Below, one piece after another: positions 7,760 through 14,235 of a stretch of DNA of 58,443 nucleotides. The stretch's first letter is position 1; each line of letters starts with the position of its first letter. This DNA is from E44-bin32 sp034430595 (GTDB taxonomy: Bacteria > Chloroflexota > Anaerolineae > Anaerolineales > E44-bin32). The stretch is from the NCBI GenBank assembly GCA_034430595.1, contig DAOUEL010000086.1, positions 1 through 58,443 of the forward strand, in the 5' to 3' direction. The notes under the pieces were generated by a model that had not been told where the DNA came from, made no database searches, and was given only the letters and a program-made list of their open reading frames with translations. Position numbers and translations under genes: made by a program.

Positions 7760-8068
7760 TCAGCCTTCAGCAGGCTGGCGACCAAGCGGCAGTGTGCGAT
7801 CCACATTCGAGTGCGGGCGCGGGATGACGTGGATTGCAGTAACTTCGCCGACCTTCTCGGCTCCACGGGCTCCGGCTTCGACGGCTGCCTTGACGGCGGC
7901 AACGTCGCCGCGCACGACCGCTGTCACGAACCCGCCGCCAGTCTTCTCGTAGCTGACGAGTTCGACCTTGGCCGCCTTGACCATCGCATCTGCTGCCTCC
8001 ACCATCGCGGGGTAGCTGCGGGTCTCGATCATGCCAAGCGCTTCGGTCATACCAAATTCTTCAGCCAT
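7760..8068 (-). CDS. BMC-H hexameric shell protein
   Basis: A 102-residue single-domain BMC protein, the main facet tile of the shell. ALGMIETRSYPAMVEAADAMVKAAKVEL covers the first half, with a Lys at the hexamer edge. The pore loop EKTGGGF and the helix GDVAAVKAAVEAG follow, and the C-terminal region has VIPRPH, the edge-packing motif. A short tail ends in GRQPAEG. A strong AGGAGGA site precedes the ATG. It is the only BMC-H gene in the operon, so all hexamer tiles are probably this protein. It is flanked downstream by the large hairpin, consistent with its need for high copy number. Confidence 0.97.
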   Translation of the reverse strand: MAEEFGMTEALGMIETRSYPAMVEAADAMVKAAKVELVSYEKTGGGFVTAVVRGDVAAVKAAVEAGARGAEKVGEVTAIHVIPRPHSNVDRTLPLGRQPAEG

Positions 8069-8158
8069 TTCGTCCTCCTGAGGACAGATTTGATCCTACT
8101 TTCGATAAATGCCGATCGCCTGTGACTTGAGGTCCTGAGGGCGATCCAGGTTTGTAGG

Positions 8159-8797
8159 TTATTCTCGCCGGGCGTCCTCTTTCTCGCGCCCGCTGACGCC
8201 TTCGATCGCGGCCACGGCTGCCCCATAGCCAGCCATAATGTCACGCTCCTCGCCGCCCAGGTAAACCCGGCCAAAGCTGCCGAAAGCCCGAACGTCGAGG
8301 ATGTTGATGTTGGCCGCTTTTTCCGCTTCGTTTGCCGCCAGCGCGGCATAGCCGGCCGGTTCGACTTCCAGAACGTACAGAGTCTGGCCAGCCAGGAGCA
8401 TGTGCCCGTAGCGCATGCGGTTGATGAGCTGCACCTGGTGTGCGTCGACGAAGCGGATGATCTGGCTGGAGGCGATGCGCGGTTTGAGCCGGTCGCTCTC
8501 TTTCACATCCAGCGCTTCGAGAATCGCAGCCCCAGCCGCACGCACCTCAGCCTGGTCTTCATGATGGACTTCCAGCAGTCCGAATAGGCGTTCAACAATC
8601 TGCATGCCGGGGCGGACGCGGGTGGATTTCAGCGCGATGTCGGTGATGCGGTTGATCTCGATCCCTGGTGATATCTCAACCCAGAGCGAGGTGTCGTGCG
8701 GAAGCGGCAGGAAGCCGCGGGCAACGGTGCCCAGATATGCGGCGTGCTGCGGCTGCAGGCTGTCGAGGAAGATGTACGTACGAAGTTCAACAGTCAT
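8159..8797 (-). CDS. BMC-T shell protein of the stacked, gated-pore class (BMC-Tdp-like)
   Basis: A 212-residue double BMC-domain protein. Domain 1 runs to about residue 95 (LRTYIFLDSLQPQHAAYLGTV, then MQIVERLFGLLEVHHEDQAEV). Domain 2 runs from about 100 to 205 (IIRFVDAHQVQLINRMRYG, VLEVEPAGYAALAANEAEKAAN, FGSFGRVYLGGEERDI). The sequence style recalls the Haliangium-type BMC-T proteins that stack as double trimers with a gated central pore, proposed to admit larger metabolites or cofactors. It is clearly a different class from the BMC-T at 5213. A GGAGAG site lies five bases before the ATG. A 90-base gap separates it from BMC-H. Confidence 0.88.
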   Translation of the reverse strand: MTVELRTYIFLDSLQPQHAAYLGTVARGFLPLPHDTSLWVEISPGIEINRITDIALKSTRVRPGMQIVERLFGLLEVHHEDQAEVRAAGAAILEALDVKESDRLKPRIASSQIIRFVDAHQVQLINRMRYGHMLLAGQTLYVLEVEPAGYAALAANEAEKAANINILDVRAFGSFGRVYLGGEERDIMAGYGAAVAAIEGVSGREKEDARRE

Positions 8798-8821
8798 GTA
8801 GGCTCTCCTTCATCTGGCCGC

Positions 8822-9691
8822 TCACGCTCCACCGATGATCTTTACGCTTGCACTGGCGCCGATGCGGGTCGCGCCGGCTTTAATCATCTTCTGCGCATCT
8901 TCGAAAGTGTGGATACCGCCGGCCGCCTTGACGCCGATATTCGGCCCCACCACTCGCCGCATCAGGGCTACGTCTTCCGGTGTCGCTCCACCCGGGCCAA
9001 AGCCGGTAGAGGTCTTGACAAAGTCCGCTCCGGCCACCTTCGAAAGCTGGCAGGCGGCGACCTTCTCTTCGTCTGTCAGCAGCGCCGCTTCAATAATTAC
9101 CTTCAGGATCGCGTTGTGGGCATGACACACGGAGGCCACGGCGGCAATATCACCCTCGACCTGCTCGTAATCCTTCGATTTGAGCGCGCCAACATTGATC
9201 ACCATGTCAACTTCACTGGCGCCTTCACGAAGCGCCTGCTGGGTTTCAAAGACCTTTACCTCCGTCGGCGTAGCGCCGAGCGGGAAACCGACGACCGTGC
9301 AGACCAATACTCCGCTGCCCTTCAGCAGCTCGGAGCACAGCGCGACGTTGGTTGGATTGACGCAAACAGAAGCGAAATGGTACTTGCGTGCCTCGTAGCA
9401 GAGCTGCGCGATCTGATCGTGGGTGGCATCCGCCTTGAGCAGAGTATGGTCGATCATATGGCTGAGGGCTTCATCGGCTGGAGCCATACCAAGGGTACTT
9501 GCCACGCGATCGGCACCGGCCTTGATCACGGGCTGAACGTGGCTCATAAATTCGTGCGCCGACATCGTGATGGCACGGCCGGTATCCGAGGAGGCACCGG
9601 GCTCGAAGCTGTCATCCTGCAATAGGATGAGAACCTGCTTCGTGATCTGCTCGATGATGCGTTCCAGCGTGGCTTGATCTAATTCCTTCAT
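8822..9691 (-). CDS. deoC: Deoxyribose-phosphate aldolase with BMC-targeting N-terminal extension
   Basis: A class I aldolase that cleaves 2-deoxyribose-5-phosphate to glyceraldehyde-3-phosphate and acetaldehyde. The barrel starts near residue 78 (SHMIDHTLLKADAT). It includes the Asp in EVDMVINVG (about 162), the Schiff-base Lys in DFVKTSTGFG (about 226) and the second Lys in IGVKAAGGIHT (about 255). An N-terminal extension of ~75 residues precedes it, with an amphipathic helix (DQATLERIIEQITKQVLILLQ). Ordinary DeoC lacks this, and it is predicted to direct the enzyme into the shell. ATG 9691 is chosen with AGGTG upstream; a TTG at 9721 overlapping the isomerase stop would add ten residues. 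Confidence 0.95.
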   Translation of the reverse strand: MKELDQATLERIIEQITKQVLILLQDDSFEPGASSDTGRAITMSAHEFMSHVQPVIKAGADRVASTLGMAPADEALSHMIDHTLLKADATHDQIAQLCYEARKYHFASVCVNPTNVALCSELLKGSGVLVCTVVGFPLGATPTEVKVFETQQALREGASEVDMVINVGALKSKDYEQVEGDIAAVASVCHAHNAILKVIIEAALLTDEEKVAACQLSKVAGADFVKTSTGFGPGGATPEDVALMRRVVGPNIGVKAAGGIHTFEDAQKMIKAGATRIGASASVKIIGGA

Positions 9692-9717
9692 GTTCACCTG
9701 TTTCCAAACTTGGCCAA

Positions 9718-10464
9718 TCAAGGCCGAAGATAGCGGCGCTCGATGGCGATGATCTTGTCAACTCGCCGGGAATGGCGTCCCCCGGCGAAGTCCGTTTCAA
9801 GAAAGGTTTTTACCACCTGGCGAGCTACGTTTTCCCCAATCATCCCGGCCCCCAGTGTGAGCACGTTGGCGTTGTTGTGCTCGCGGCTGTTATGCGCCGT
9901 GGCCTGGTCGTAGCACATTGCAGCCAGGACCCCGGGGACCTTATTGGCTGCCATGCACGAGCCGATGCCGGCGCCATCGATCACGATGCCGCGCCACGCG
10001 CTGCCGCTGGCGACGAGCTGGGCGACGGCCAGTGCGAAATCCGGGTAATCAACCGATTCGGCGCTGTTCGTGCCGCAGTCGATGACCTGATAACCCAGCT
10101 CGCCCAGCATGGAATAAAGCTCGGTTTTAAGCGCAAAGCCACCATGATCGGCACCCAAGGCGACGACTTTTCCTGGAGATGAAGAGCCCTTCTTGCCGGT
10201 TGCCGCAGAGTTTTTAGGAGCCTGCGGTGTCGATTGGCTGATGAAGCTGATCTTACGCTCCATTGCCACCTGCCGTGCAAGGGGAGTGATGAGAGCATCG
10301 GCTGGGATTGGCAATTCTGACCCGACCGGTAGATCACGCACGTTCAGCTCGGTCACGAACGGTCGCTGGACGTGCCCTTCCCGGTCATTGCTGAGCCCCA
10401 GCGTTCGGTAAACGACCGAGCGCACCAACCGTCGAACCCTGTTTTCGTCCGGCACGTTATTCAT
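9718..10464 (-). CDS. RpiB/LacAB-family sugar-phosphate isomerase with N-terminal extension
   Basis: The C-terminal ~150 residues form an RpiB/LacAB-type isomerase: VALGADHGGFALK, SVDYPDFA, AANKVPGVLAA, HNSREHNNANVLTLG and GGRHSRRVD. The position of the E. coli RpiB catalytic Cys is Asp here (VIDGAGIGSC, D163), so substrate or mechanism may differ. The first ~98 residues are extra. They hold a predicted amphipathic helix (ENRVRRLVRSVVYRTLG), then a small segment with LPIPADALITPLARQVAMERKI and a Ser/Gly-rich linker. This layout fits a cargo-targeting region. The ATG has GGAG directly against it, so the GTG at codon 4 could be the true start. It lies 37 bases after gntR and before deoC. Confidence 0.88.
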   Translation of the reverse strand: MNNVPDENRVRRLVRSVVYRTLGLSNDREGHVQRPFVTELNVRDLPVGSELPIPADALITPLARQVAMERKISFISQSTPQAPKNSAATGKKGSSSPGKVVALGADHGGFALKTELYSMLGELGYQVIDCGTNSAESVDYPDFALAVAQLVASGSAWRGIVIDGAGIGSCMAANKVPGVLAAMCYDQATAHNSREHNNANVLTLGAGMIGENVARQVVKTFLETDFAGGRHSRRVDKIIAIERRYLRP

Positions 10465-10501
10465 CTCCGTTGCGAGGCCCGATTATTAAGTAATAGCCGG
10501 A

Positions 10502-11341
10502 TCATCTCGCCAGCCATTCTTCATCCATCCGCAGCGGGTCAATGTGGGATGGGTCGCTCTTCGTTCCAAAGCGCAGTACTTCGACGTCGAAGCGCGAGCG
10601 GTCGCCGCGGAAAAACCCGATGAAATATTCGATCGGCCGATCCCGATCTGAGAATGTGACGCTTTCCATCCGCAGGAGCGGCGCACCCAGATCCATTTGG
10701 AAAAGGCTTGCCAGCTCGTCATTGGCGACCACCGCTTCAATTCGCCTGCGACCACGCGATAGTGCGATGTCGTAAGTTTCAGCCAGAAAGGCATACAGCG
10801 ATTGTCGGGTGAAATCCGCTTTAACCGCCAGTGGGCATATTTCGTAGGGCAGGTAGGAGGTAACAAGCACGATCGGATCATCGTGAATGAAGCGCAGCCG
10901 TTCAAGTTTGATCACCGGGCTGAGTTCCTGGAGATGGAGATATCGGGCAACGTGCTGCGTCGCGGGAAGCATAACCTGCTCGAGGACTTTCGAGTAGGGC
11001 TCGAAACCGCGTTCAGCCATGTCTTGATGAAAGCCAACTAACGAGTGCACCAGGCTGGTACTGCTGATTTTCGCGTCGGCGACAAATGTTCCCCGACCTT
11101 TTTCACGAACGATGATACCCTCGTACACCAGCTCTTGCAGCGCCTGACGTACAACCGTACGGCTTACATCAAAGCCCTCGCATAATTCGAGCTCGCTAGG
11201 CAGCCTCTCGCCCGGCTTCCAGGCATCGCGGCGGATGCCCTCCGTCAGGGCTTCTTTCAGCTGCACATAATAGGGGAGTGCTGAGGAGCGATCAATCCTC
11301 AGTCCAATCCTCGAAACTGGCGATCGGGAGGTCGTCACCAT
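10502..11341 (-). CDS. GntR-family regulator (HutC/UTRA subfamily), first gene of the BMC operon
   Basis: A 279-residue transcription regulator. The winged HTH lies at about 20-90 (LPYYVQLKEALTEGIR, GERLPSELELCEGFDVSRTVVRQALQELV, EKGRGTFVAD). A UTRA effector-binding domain lies at about 110-265 (RYLHLQELSPVIKLERLRF, FSDRDRPIEYFIGFFRGD). UTRA domains typically sense small sugars or sugar phosphates, in keeping with a sugar-phosphate pathway. It reads in the operon direction with only 37 bases to the isomerase, and two GntR-type sites sit in its own promoter. Autogenous repression lifted by a pathway intermediate is therefore the simplest model. The effector is unknown. Confidence 0.93.
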   Translation of the reverse strand: MVTTSRSPVSRIGLRIDRSSALPYYVQLKEALTEGIRRDAWKPGERLPSELELCEGFDVSRTVVRQALQELVYEGIIVREKGRGTFVADAKISSTSLVHSLVGFHQDMAERGFEPYSKVLEQVMLPATQHVARYLHLQELSPVIKLERLRFIHDDPIVLVTSYLPYEICPLAVKADFTRQSLYAFLAETYDIALSRGRRRIEAVVANDELASLFQMDLGAPLLRMESVTFSDRDRPIEYFIGFFRGDRSRFDVEVLRFGTKSDPSHIDPLRMDEEWLAR

Positions 11342-11369
11342 AACGCTCTTCTGTCAACTCTGTTCATGA

Positions 11370-11400
11370 TGTAATGACAACCAGGCATCCTGTCATTACA
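11370..11400. promoter_or_regulatory. Paired GntR-type operators
   Basis: TGTAATGACA (11370-11379) and its exact reverse complement TGTCATTACA (11391-11400) are 21 bp apart, two helical turns. Each half also has the GntR-like TGT-N4-ACA form. They cover the predicted transcription start and early leader of the BMC operon, where a bound repressor would block initiation. Confidence 0.75.
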
Positions 11401-11409
11401 AGTATAGAC

Positions 11410-11438
11410 ATTGTAGGGCATTTCAGGTGGCGAGTCAA
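11410..11438 (-). promoter_or_regulatory. Sigma-70 type promoter of the BMC operon
   Basis: On the minus strand TTGACT (11438-11433) and TACAAT (11415-11410) are separated by exactly 17 bases. This gives a start near 11403 and a leader of about 60 bases to the gntR ATG. It is the best promoter match seen in the window and lies directly upstream of the paired operators. Confidence 0.75.
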
Positions 11439-11579
11439 CCAGTACGCGAGGCATGCATGGCCGCCATGCGTCCCGCTGTGAGCAGATCCAGTCTGTTCAA
11501 TCGATTTGAATCAGGCGGCTGGCCGAGGGAGCGGAATTGGCGATATTTGCCTTACGGGCATCTACTTTTGGATGGAAAG

Positions 11580-12419
11580 TTACTCTTGGAGGGAAGGAGC
11601 GACACCGGTATAGACCGAAAGGTAATACTCAATCAGTGCCGTATTGGCATGCTGATCATCCACCAGTGATTCATAGGGCAGGATGCTTCCTTGCCAGCTC
11701 CCATCAAACCAGCGTGCGCCAGACGCAAGCCGGATTGATATAAAGCCAGGGTCGAACGGCCAGGGGTTCGAGTAGAAATACGGGCTGGCGTGACTCTTGT
11801 CGCCGGGAGCGAATCCAAAATTGATCTGAGCCTGCGATCGGGATTCCTTGCCTCCCTGACGATGAACGATCTCCCTACCGCCGAACCATTCGAAAGCCTG
11901 GTCAAAGTTATGCGGCCAGAGCTGGATCGGCCCCGTCTCCCCATCCAAATTCGCTTTGACTTCTGCCTGGGCGGCATGGACAAGCTTCAAAGCGGTCAGG
12001 TAATGCGCCGCTGAGTCCGGGTCATACTTCCGGATTTGATCGTTTTCCACGCCTTCCCAATCGAACTCAGCCTGAATGCCGAGCTCAGCAAGACATTTGC
12101 TGATCTGGCCGGCAAGCTCAGCCCCACTGGGGGCCGCGGTCATCTCATAGCTTTCGAGGTACTCCTGACCGGCTTGAATGTTTATCCGGTGGGTTCTCAA
12201 GTCCATGTTCAGGCGAAGCTCACGTCTGTCGATGGATGGGTGGTGGATCGGATCGGTCCACAATAAGTCATCGTTGAGCTTCAAGCTGATGTGCCACCAA
12301 CGCGGATCAGGCTTGGCCAATGTCCGGGGTATGACGCCGATCACCCGGGCGTAAGTATGCAGGGTGTCGCGAGTGTCCTCCCAACCCTCGAGCGAGGGTA
12401 AGCTTCCGTTGGAATACAT
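11580..12419 (-). CDS. DUF5996 family protein
   Basis: A 279-residue soluble protein. It begins with LEGWEDTRDTLHTYARVIGVI and continues DPRWWHISLKLN, RELRLNMDLRTHRINI, QLWPHNFDQAFEWFGGR and SPYFYSNPWPFDPGF, the run of aromatic-rich blocks I associate with DUF5996. No catalytic residues are assigned for that family, so no function is proposed. The ATG has AGGA seven bases upstream. It reads away from the sigma-factor gene and towards the BMC promoter region, with 238 bases between its stop and gntR. It is not part of the BMC operon as far as spacing shows. Confidence 0.75.
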   Translation of the reverse strand: MYSNGSLPSLEGWEDTRDTLHTYARVIGVIPRTLAKPDPRWWHISLKLNDDLLWTDPIHHPSIDRRELRLNMDLRTHRINIQAGQEYLESYEMTAAPSGAELAGQISKCLAELGIQAEFDWEGVENDQIRKYDPDSAAHYLTALKLVHAAQAEVKANLDGETGPIQLWPHNFDQAFEWFGGREIVHRQGGKESRSQAQINFGFAPGDKSHASPYFYSNPWPFDPGFISIRLASGARWFDGSWQGSILPYESLVDDQHANTALIEYYLSVYTGVAPSLQE

Positions 12420-12634
12420 GTTTATATCCTATCAAACCTTCACCCTGCACGTGCGAATCGTTTGTGGGTGTAAAGGGTCCTTTCTGCGCTCGAAATAGGT
12501 AAAGCGGGCTGTTCGACCATGAAGATTGTACCCGCTGGAGTTGGTCTGTCCGACTCGCTGGCCTGGATTAACCTGCCCTGGAAAGGGGATATGGATTACC
12601 TCGACAGCGATCCTCCGGTATACTCATCCAGCGG

Positions 12635-13291
12635 GTGGACGAGCAGTGGACAGGTGGTGCTGTGGATCGGACAAATGAGGAATGGCTGGCTGACCTGCAT
12701 GCAGGCGGTGAGCAAAATGAACAGGCGCTGATCGATCTGGGGCGAATCTTGCGTAGAGGTTTGCCGTACGCGCTCTCCGGCTGGTTGTCCCCATCCGATC
12801 CAAACTTCGAGCCACTGGTCGATGATGTCGTCCAGGAGACGTTGTTGAAAGTACTCGATCGGCTCGATTCCTTCGAAGGACGCAGCAAATTTTCAACCTG
12901 GGTCCAGAAGATTGCAGTTCGTGTGGCGCTGACCGAATTACGCCGTAAGCGTTGGGGAGATCAATCTCTGGATGAGATCATAGAGAATGTTTCCGGAAAT
13001 GTGAAACTGGTCGCCGACCAAGAAGCTGCGCCAGAACGCACTTCGCTGCAGTCCGATATGTTGGAGCGAATCCAGCACATCATTGAGGGTGAGCTGACAG
13101 AAAAACAGCGCAGTGCATTAGTGGCACTCGGCATACATGGAATGTCCGCGCAGGAAGTAGCCCGCCGGATGGGTATGAACCGTAATGCGCTCTACAAATT
13201 GATGCATGACGCCCGCCGTCGTATGAAGGAAAGGCTGGCACAGGAAGAGCTGAATGTCGCCGATGTCCTGGATGCCTTTTCTGGTGATTAA
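12635..13291 (+). CDS. ECF-type RNA polymerase sigma factor
   Basis: A 218-residue sigma-70-family protein of the ECF group. Region 2 (about 60-110) has DDVVQETLLKVLDRLDSFEGRSKFSTWVQKIAVRVAL with the core-binding and -10-recognition helices. Region 4 (about 150-205) has LTEKQRSALVALGIHGMSAQEVARRMGMNRNALYKLM, the -35-binding HTH. The GTG start is not certain. A TATACT hexamer ends 10 bases before it, with a weak TTACCT 17 bases further up, so the message may be nearly leaderless. A small zinc-binding anti-sigma protein follows after 48 bases and thioredoxin after that, pointing to redox control. Confidence 0.9.
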   Translation: MDEQWTGGAVDRTNEEWLADLHAGGEQNEQALIDLGRILRRGLPYALSGWLSPSDPNFEPLVDDVVQETLLKVLDRLDSFEGRSKFSTWVQKIAVRVALTELRRKRWGDQSLDEIIENVSGNVKLVADQEAAPERTSLQSDMLERIQHIIEGELTEKQRSALVALGIHGMSAQEVARRMGMNRNALYKLMHDARRRMKERLAQEELNVADVLDAFSGD

Positions 13292-13339
13292 GTAAGATCG
13301 CTTGCGGCTATCTCGTCAAGATAACGAGGATGGTGCTGT

Positions 13340-13576
13340 ATGGATGATGGGCTCGATGTGCTGAGAGGCTTTCTTGAGAAAGTGGCTCGCACGGATGATG
13401 TTGAGCTCGACTGCGAACAGGTCTTTGCGGTCGTGGATGTCTACGCGGAGGCCGTCGCGCGCGGTGACGAAATCAGCGAATTCCTGCCGCTTGTAAAGCA
13501 TCACCTTGAGATGTGTCGTGACTGCCAGGAGGAGTACGAAGCCTTAATGAGAATCCTGGAATCTGGCTCGCGTTGA
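13340..13576 (+). CDS. Small zinc-binding anti-sigma factor (ZAS type, RsrA-like motif)
   Basis: A 78-residue soluble protein with Cys25 and the motif H55-x3-C59-x2-C62 (HHLEMCRDC). Together these give the Cys...His-x3-Cys-x2-Cys zinc site of ZAS anti-sigma factors. In the Streptomyces SigR/RsrA pair this site holds zinc when reduced, and disulfide formation releases the sigma factor. No membrane segment is present, so it would act in the cytoplasm on the ECF sigma encoded just upstream. Its position as the second gene supports the pairing. Whether the cysteines are redox-active or only structural cannot be told from sequence. Confidence 0.8.
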   Translation: MDDGLDVLRGFLEKVARTDDVELDCEQVFAVVDVYAEAVARGDEISEFLPLVKHHLEMCRDCQEEYEALMRILESGSR

Positions 13577-13608
13577 ACAAACTGGCATAATTACTTGGGT
13601 TATTCCAT

Positions 13609-13713
13609 CCAGCTGCAGGCTGGACCTCAATCCTGGGATTGAGCCATTACATGTGACCTTTTCGCCCTCGCTGCGTCTAATAAATGGGTCCAGATCTGGA
13701 TTTGATCTAAATC
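13609..13713. promoter_or_regulatory. Cluster of inverted repeats upstream of the thioredoxin gene
   Basis: Four inverted repeats lie close together in the 208-base gap before thioredoxin: CCAGC/GCTGG (13609-13623), CTCAATCC/GGATTGAG (13626-13643, two-base centre), the 12-bp palindrome TCCAGATCTGGA (13689-13700) and GATTT/AAATC (13699-13713). None is followed by a T-run. They may be operators or mRNA structures. No clear promoter hexamers were found. Confidence 0.4.
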
Positions 13714-13784
13714 ACGAGTTGTTCTGGGCCTTGCTGTAACCCCGACCAGGATGGGAACTTGTTGAATAAAGAAGGAGAGGATTG

Positions 13785-14138
13785 ATGGCGAACGAGCCAC
13801 TTCATATCACGGATGATGACTTCGAGCAGAAGGTGCTGCAGTCTGATCTCCCGGTGGTGGTCGACTTCTGGGCACCATGGTGCGGACCCTGTAAGATGGT
13901 GGCGCCAATACTGGCTGCGCTGGCCGATGAATACGCCGGAAAAGTGAATTTTGTAAAGGTCAACACGGATGAAAACCCGGAGTGGGCAATGCACTTCGGT
14001 ATTCAGGGCATTCCGACCCTGCTGGCGTTTAATTCCGGCGAGATGATCCGGGAGCAAGTTGGCGCGCTTCCTGAGCCGTACCTGCGTCGTTTGTTGGATG
14101 AGGTCCTCCAGATTGCCGGTGTCGCACTGCCCAATTAA
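13785..14138 (+). CDS. trxA: Thioredoxin
   Basis: A 117-residue cytoplasmic thioredoxin that reduces protein disulfides. It shows the fold in order: FEQKVLQSDLPVVVDFWAPWCGPCKMVAP with the WCGPC active site near residue 32, KVNFVKVNTDENP, then the cis-Pro loop IQGIPTLLAFNSGE and a C-terminal helix. The ATG at 13785 has AAGGAGAGG four bases upstream; the TTG one codon earlier is less likely. It lies after the ECF sigma and zinc anti-sigma genes on the same strand but behind a repeat-rich gap, so it may have its own promoter. It ends at a clear terminator. Confidence 0.96.
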   Translation: MANEPLHITDDDFEQKVLQSDLPVVVDFWAPWCGPCKMVAPILAALADEYAGKVNFVKVNTDENPEWAMHFGIQGIPTLLAFNSGEMIREQVGALPEPYLRRLLDEVLQIAGVALPN

Positions 14139-14170
14139 GCTTCAAACTCAGTCGATTCAACCTCAATAAC

Positions 14171-14210
14171 ATCAGCCTCGCAGTCGCAATCAGCGAGGCT
14201 GATTTCTATT
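14171..14210 (+). terminator. Rho-independent terminator after thioredoxin
   Basis: An 11-bp perfect stem (14171-14181 with 14193-14203) with an 11-base loop is followed by TTCTATT. It begins 33 bases after the thioredoxin stop, and the convergent M1 peptidase gene ends 26 bases beyond it. Confidence 0.85.
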
Positions 14211-14235
14211 GTCCGAGGTGTTCTTGGGGTCCGGA

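Noticed and set aside
8696..9625. A 309-codon plus-strand open frame across the stacked BMC-T and deoC genes
   Set aside because: It runs antisense over two clear genes and the product resembles no family.
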